Source of the DNA: Phoronis australis
Taxonomy: Eukaryota; Phoronida; Phoronidae
Length of the DNA stretch: 64,000 nt
NCBI GenBank assembly: GCA_002633005.1
Contig: NMRA01000327.1
Location: forward strand, 71,632-135,631
Direction of reading: 5' to 3'
The notes under the pieces were generated by a model, which did not search any database, was not told the DNA's origin, and saw nothing but the letters and a program-made list of their open reading frames with translations. A program made the position numbers and the translations under genes. Positions within the stretch are counted from its first letter, which is position 1, and the number at the start of each line of letters is the position of its first letter. Positions 30,409 through 64,000 of the stretch are shown here, piece by piece.

Positions 30409-30928
30409 AATTTCATACGCTTAAAGACAAATAAAATTTTAATACTACCAGTGTTCTAGATCTTTGTTAGTAATATACAAAATATCCATATTAATTGTCG
30501 TAGTTGTGTTATCAAATCATTGTATTTCTTAACAATAGATGTGTGTAAAACAAAAAGATCTACAAAGTTTGATGTTTTTATTTATTTAAAGATACTCTTC
30601 ATTTTACATTCACCAACGTCGGTCGAAAGATGTCGCTAAAATATAAACATTTTTTACTTTCGAATAAAAGATTTACGATCAGTAATAGTTTGCATTACCT
30701 GTGATCATTTTGTGCTTACCTAACATGATTATATTTTACATAATTAGCAAGCAAACTGAAAATCGTGTGACAGCCATTTTTAAGATTAGTCAGCAAGGTG
30801 TCCTGAGAATATGTAGTTTGCTTGAAAGTGATTAACCAGTTAGGGTTACATATGGTAGGGAAAAAGCTTTAATAATATTGGTCAATAATTTGACGAAGCG
30901 CGCGTTTATAGATTTGTGATATATATGC

Positions 30929-30935
<7 letters not shown>

Positions 30936-30960
<25 letters not shown>

Positions 30961-30962
30961 TT
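30936..30962 (+). repeat. (TGTA)n microsatellite
   Basis: TATG/TGTA units, about six, followed by CATCAT/CACCAC triplets. A further CA/CG-rich stretch lies at 31105-31152. Confidence 0.9.
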
Positions 30963-31673
30963 GTGGACTTACAATAAATTATCATCATCACCACCACCAC
31001 CATCATTATTATTTCACAGAAATTGAATTAACATAATATGTATCTGGGTAACAGGTAAAGAATACAGAAATGCCCTATTATATGAAAACAATGGAAAACA
31101 GTATTATGCACACATACGCACACACACGCGCGCACGCACACGAACACACACACAATCATATATATATTCACAATAAAGACATACGAATATATAAGTTTTA
31201 CCTTACGACGGCTTTTCCACGAAACATGTCTTGTCAGTTTGAGGAATGGACTTTTTTGCTGACCTATTATTTCCAGTATGCAAACAATAGAGGTTTTGTT
31301 TTTAGGTAATTACTCTGTCGACATGCGTTCCCAAGGTATCTTTCCTTCAAATGTCTCGGTTTATGTATGATCCCCTGTGCAACCACAATCCTGAATTATT
31401 AATCGCTGCAACATTTTACGCATGCTCAGGGGTTTTTGGAGTTTTAATTTTTTATGCCACTGTGACTAGTTTTCTTCCGTTGGTAGCAGAAAATGTATAC
31501 TTTGGGGCTTTTGACAGCAGATCGCATCGCAGCTTTTTCATCCACGTAGAACTTCTTCAGCTCAGATGTAGTTTACTTTCGTTCATTGTATTCGAAACGG
31601 TATATGGTCGTACTGAAGATGTGAGACTGAAAACTTGTTGTGCACCTGTGGACACTAAAGCCATGAAGATAAA

Positions 31674-59507
<27,834 letters not shown>

Positions 59508-59708
59508 AGACTCTTGTGTCGTCGAAACTTAATTGGGCGCCTGTAATGACTAGTTGGCCAAATGCCTCATCAAACGAAAATGTCATGCTGAATTTTATGT
59601 TTCATATTAATGGATTGTATACCTTTACAATGTTTAAGAGATACATTTAGACTGTCGACAAGTCAGTTGTACGGCTAAGGGAAGCATTGTTTTTTTTAAT
59701 ATATAGAA

Positions 59709-59714
59709 AATAAA
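59709..59714 (+). promoter_or_regulatory. Poly(A) signal of receptor isoform A
   Basis: AATAAA lies 202 bp after the TAG at 59507. Its presence before the second cassette supports true termination here, so the downstream exons would be an alternative ending. Confidence 0.6.
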
Positions 59715-60385
59715 CGCAATATCTTTTAGAAGTACTGTTCGTTGTCAACTGGTCTATATTCTGCTCATGGTTCTCTTGGCGAATTCATTGTCTAGCGAAC
59801 ACTGGGATAAGTGCAAGAGACCGTTCTGTTTTTTCAATACGGGGTTCTTATCCCAGCAACAATGACAAACTTTTGCCGACCTCATGAATTAGATTTATGA
59901 CATATTTGTTCACAAGTTGAATGAACCCCGGCAGATGAAAACCAGGGGTCCGTTTTATCGAAGATCGCACGTGCGATCCCACTAAGACTGTTGTTGGTAC
60001 AGTGGTCTGGATTCAATTAACATTCATCTTCATAACCCACTTTTGAGTGCCATTAAAATTCCGACCGTCTTAGCTACGACTGGCTCAACGACATTCGATA
60101 CGACAGGCCTCAGGCTATGAGGCATCACTCATTTTGAAAGAATATTTTATTATATTCTATACAGAGTTCTGATTTCCCCACCACTCGACCTTCTATTTCT
60201 TATCTATAAGTGCTCTCCCTTAACCACTCACTTAATAATGTAGTTAGAAGCATGGTGTCAATGCCTCTTCTGTTTCCCTTATGCAGTCTTGTTTTTGTAA
60301 AAATCGTTTGTGAACATCTGTTGTAACCGCGCATTTTGCTTCTCGCTCTTGAGAAATAGGAAACTAATATAATTTTTGCAACTAG

Positions 60386-63300
60386 CTTCAACGAATATGG
60401 AAACAACCACAACAGAGCATAAGACGACTGTGATGAAACGTCAAGCAACTACGGACACAACTCAGAGTGAACTGTCAAAAACAACCACGGAGATTACTCC
60501 CACGAATGGCGCTTCTAGTCAGCTACCAACCACTGCAGAGACACCGACAGAACCTATGCCCGCTTCTACGTCACCAATGTATGCTAGTCCAGAATCATAC
60601 CCGCCAAAGGAAGTTTCCACGAATTCGGCCCCTCAAACGTCAATTAAAACGTCCGTATATATTACACAATATACGTCATCAGAAAACGTCCAGATTTTTA
60701 CAACCAGCAAGCCTCGTTTCCAAACGACATACGCGCTCGAAAGAACCAGTAAGTTTAGTTTGTTTAAATACTAAATGGGAAGTAACCTCTCGCCTGCGAA
60801 AAAACGACTTTTGATTTCAAGCGTTTCAAAACCGGCCCCATCTTGTTGCTTACTCAATTTGAAAATAATTCTTTGGCTTGTAAAGAACTGAAAAATCGTT
60901 TTCGCTGCAGACCATGTCTATTAAAGTTTTGTAGAACCTTATTGACAAGTCTATACATTTGTCAAATATCTACAAAACTGTAGAATTTAACTCAGCAAAA
61001 GTATATATTTTCTGAGAGCAGAAACCCCGTAAAATTTTACTGTTATTATATTCCATTTTTTCATCAATAGGCTAACGACGTGCTTTTTAGTAAAATTTAC
61101 GAAGAAAGAAAGGTACGTTAAACAAAAACAGGATGAAGTATAATTTCGTGTGATATAAATGTTCAAGACAAAATCTCAAAGCGCTCTTACAGTTTTCTAA
61201 ATTATCGTTCCGTTTTTGCTTTAACCAACTCTTTTACAAAAATCATATAAGTCACGTGTTTTTCTCGTGGAAAAATGGAACATTTGCAAAACAATTTTGA
61301 ATAGCGTTCTAGAGAACAGTGCATAAAACCTAATAACTGAAAGTTTTTTATGAATCCTTTCAGCCACCTATAAGATATGATGTTGCGAATTTGGCCAAAA
61401 TTGAGCATTTTTCTATGGTCGTACATAACCTTAAGTCACTTGTCACGGGGGGTTAGTTTTAATCGTGAAGGCAGCATGGATGCCAACGGAATTCTGTCCG
61501 ATTTATTGCACCAAATTCATTTCAAACAAAGGATAAAAAAACGATGACATTGCTTTGAAAGAGCAAATATGCCTGTAAAAAAGTTGATCTTTAATGCCAG
61601 AACATGGTTCGCACCGTGCGTCCCGTAGGCGCGGAAACTTAGCGAAAGGTCAATATCACGCAAAGCACGTGGTCACACTAGCTTTCTGCACGAGATTCTT
61701 GCCTCTACTTAACTCAATCTAATTTTTGTACTCAAAACGAACTCGAATTATTTTTGTCAATTTCAGTGCAACTTTTGTGCGAATTCAAGATAAATGGGTT
61801 ATTAGACTGTGCTCGAATACATTATAGTTTACGCATATGAGGTTCTTGTTCAAGTTTGCACTTGATGACCCTTATATTCGTACTACAAACTCGAGTAAAA
61901 ACCCGAAATTTAGAGTTCAAACTCGAACTTTTATCCTTAATGTTGGGTTTATGAACTGAAAACTAGGACTAAAGATTATCCACGTAAGTCATTATCTACT
62001 GGAGCACAGATTAATAGACACTTATCTTGAGTTAGCACAAAAGTAGCGTAAAGTTCCATTTCGAGTAAAAAGATTAGAACCCGGGCCCTGGGCTTCTTAC
62101 TGCCTAAGATTCAAATTACAGACCAAGAGTACTCGACAATGCAAAATGTGTTTGCCAAACCGTGACCGAACACGATTCCGCCTTTTTCCCATCCCTATAA
62201 CAGACCAAATCAATAATTTGTTAAAAAGACGCCGGTTGGTCGGACTTTCCTAAATTGGGCAGCTTAATAACATCCACTGAAGACCTAGCATTTCCTTTTG
62301 AATGCAAAACTAAATTGCTAAGCAAATTTACAAAACTGGTGCCGTGGTCTAATCGTTTTACTCGAAATCGAACTCGAAAGTCACCAATAATAACGTCACA
62401 TTGTCACCAGTCACGTTGATAATGTTGAACAATGTACTTGAGGTTATGAAAAACTTTTCCAGCAGATCTGTTTTGAAGTTTTGTGTTACTCAGCCCCGTT
62501 AGTTAGCGGTTATCAGCCTACTTCAGTATTTTCGTGTTTAGGTTATAAGTTAAGTAGAAATGCTCCTTTAAGAACTAGATTGCCCAATTATATCTTGTAG
62601 GCCTACTTGGAATCATTCATAAATGGTTTCGGAAAATATTTCAACTGCAGTCTTTTTCGAAATACACTTTAACTCTAATTTTCAATGTAGCTACAAACTC
62701 CCGGCCAACACATCCAGCAACAACACGTCATATGTCCACAAGACGTCCAACGACCAATACGCAAATCCCGCCATCTACCGCCCACGATCCCCCCGTTAGA
62801 AGTGAGCCATCACGCACGCTGGATACCCGCATTTATGAAACGACTCAAGATGGCGACCAGACAGAGGAAGTCACTCGTAGTCTCACAGCAACCAATGCCT
62901 TGGACGTGTCGACAGCTAGTTTAAATATGGGTGTTGTGGTTGCTATTTTTTTCGTTGTCCTCATTTTGTTAGTTATTATGAGTATCGCAGCTTTCAAACT
63001 TTGGCGTCGTAAAAAGCGTCGAAACCACATCGCAGCTTCCCGTGAACACCTAGAGAGTGACCCGGATATCGTGACTGCGAGTTGTGGAAGTACTGAATCT
63101 AGCTTCGAGATGTTAGCATCTCTCGAACAAGATGAAGAGGGCTTTGAAAAGGTCACTGTAGAAAACCGCCACAATAAGACTAACGCTGGTCACTCAAAGA
63201 CATTCATAGACCCTGCTTTTACTTCACCGTATGGTTCAGAAAGACACGAGACGATTGACAGGGCAAGAGCAAGCCTTGTTGAACACCGCGGTTCTTTAGC

Positions 63301-63421
63301 GAGGTCCGTGTCTTCAGTCAAACTCACAGACTTGCGCATTATGCAGAGACGTCGTGGTCAATGGAGACGAAAACGATCAAGTGGGAATGCCAACATGTGT
63401 TCCAAAGTAAAAAGGGTCTGA
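60386..63421 (+). CDS. Alternative terminal cassette of the receptor (isoform B end)
   Basis: Two exons, 60386-60748 and 62691-63421. The first encodes 120 Ser/Thr/Pro-rich residues (TTTTEHKTTV style). The second gives 70-odd more, a transmembrane helix (GVVVAIFFVVLILLVIMSI), a WRRKKRR stop-transfer and a tail rich in Ser, Arg and acidic patches ending SKVKRV. The acceptor at 60386 takes a phase-1 codon, exactly as 57327 does, so exon 54058-54423 can join either. Spliced to the shared exons it yields 2751 bp (916 aa) with no stop. There is no start codon or signal peptide of its own. Alternatives: a decayed tandem duplicate, or extra stalk exons reached by skipping 58357-59507. Confidence 0.6.
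60921..61434. mobile_element. TTAAGGTTATGTAGGACC MITE, copy 2
   Basis: Begins TTAAAGTTTTGTAGAACCTTA and ends GGTCGTACATAACCTTAA, inverses of each other. The interior aligns by eye with 12157-12637 (shared GTATATATTTT, AAATTTA(A/C)(G/A)AA, GTTTTCTA blocks). In the intron 60749-62690. Confidence 0.65.
61435..62690. other. Remainder of the isoform-B intron
   Basis: No exon, repeat or element that I can support. Confidence 0.4.
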
Positions 63422-63572
63422 CTGGTCTTCACCTTAGGCCACGTGGCTTGTAAGAGTCACAGTGGAGCAGACAATTCTTTTCTGGTGATAGCTACTCCGG
63501 TGGAAAAAGTGTACCGTGTAGGACGTTCTATTGTTTTGTCTATTTGAATATGTGGTTTGATTATATTTTATT

Positions 63573-63987
63573 TTACTATTTAGAATTAGCAAGTTTATAT
63601 TTTATATCTGATGCATAGTATTATTCTTGTTATTGTCATCTGAACTGTAAAAGATTACTTTTAAGAGATTATTTCTGTGACTTGGAGATTTTGTAAATAC
63701 TTTTAGAGCTTAATTCCGTTTCTTTAAATTTGAGATATCTTTGTAGAGCTCTAGAGTCAAAGTATGACGTTCTGTTGATTTGTCAGTCTATGTGAACGTT
63801 TAATTATCCTTACTGTTTAGAAATAGTATGGCAAGTTTACTTAACATATCTTATGCATAATATTACTCTTGTTATTGCCATCTAAACTGTAAAAGTTTAT
63901 TTCTGTGACTTTGAGATTTTGTAAGTTCTTTATGAGCATACTTCCGTTTCTGAAATGTAGATCTTTAGAGCCAAAGATTTCATATTC
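63573..63987 (+). repeat. Direct repeat in the isoform-B 3' UTR
   Basis: A block of about 190 bp (GTTATTGTCATCTGAACTG, TTTCTGTGACTTGGAGATTT) recurs diverged about 241 bp downstream. It immediately follows the second receptor terminus. No AATAAA is seen before the window ends. Confidence 0.75.
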
Positions 63988-64000
63988 ATTATTCATCCTT

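Overview
This is animal nuclear DNA. It has multi-exon genes with GT-AG introns, AATAAA signals, several families of inverted-repeat DNA transposons, decayed retroelements and many microsatellites. The conserved proteins, the retroelement mix (gypsy, Penelope-like, APE-type LINE, Kolobok) and a receptor rich in unfamiliar ectodomains suggest a marine invertebrate, perhaps a non-vertebrate deuterostome. I cannot fix the phylum from sequence alone. Two single N bases (19809, 29865) lie in poly-C runs inside transposon copies.

Layout. (1) 1-14.6 kb: FAH (fumarylacetoacetase, + strand), exons 2 to 11 at 3990-14036. Exon 1 was not found and is probably upstream of the window. Its surroundings and introns carry at least four pieces of a dispersed repeat packed with CTCF-like CCTAGTGGC motifs. 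(2) 14.6-20.3 kb: POLR2G (RPB7, - strand), complete in seven coding exons (172 aa), convergent with FAH. The two poly(A) signals face each other 24 bp apart. (3) 22.5-28.0 kb: MRPL4 (uL4m, + strand), nine exons (first one tentative), divergent from POLR2G. (4) 31.7-63.4 kb: a large unrecognised + strand cell-surface gene. It has a signal peptide, three related copies of an unnamed Tyr-Gly-Gly...Trp-x-Pro module, an EGF-like unit, Ser/Thr-rich mucin-like exons, a transmembrane helix and a cytoplasmic tail. Two complete terminal cassettes (57327-59507 and 60386-63421) each encode a mucin stalk, transmembrane helix and tail. Both join the shared exons in phase, giving predicted products of 1153 and 916 aa.

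The first three genes are housekeeping genes: tyrosine breakdown in the cytosol, the RNA polymerase II stalk, and the mitochondrial large ribosomal subunit. They share no pathway. The fourth is the novel part of the window. Its introns are filled with nested mobile DNA: a gypsy fragment split by a Penelope-like element and a small MITE, two TTAA-flanked Kolobok-like elements (one with a THAP-domain remnant), an antisense LINE fragment and several MITEs.

All exon limits were read by eye from splice consensus, reading phase and family similarity. No search or alignment program was run.
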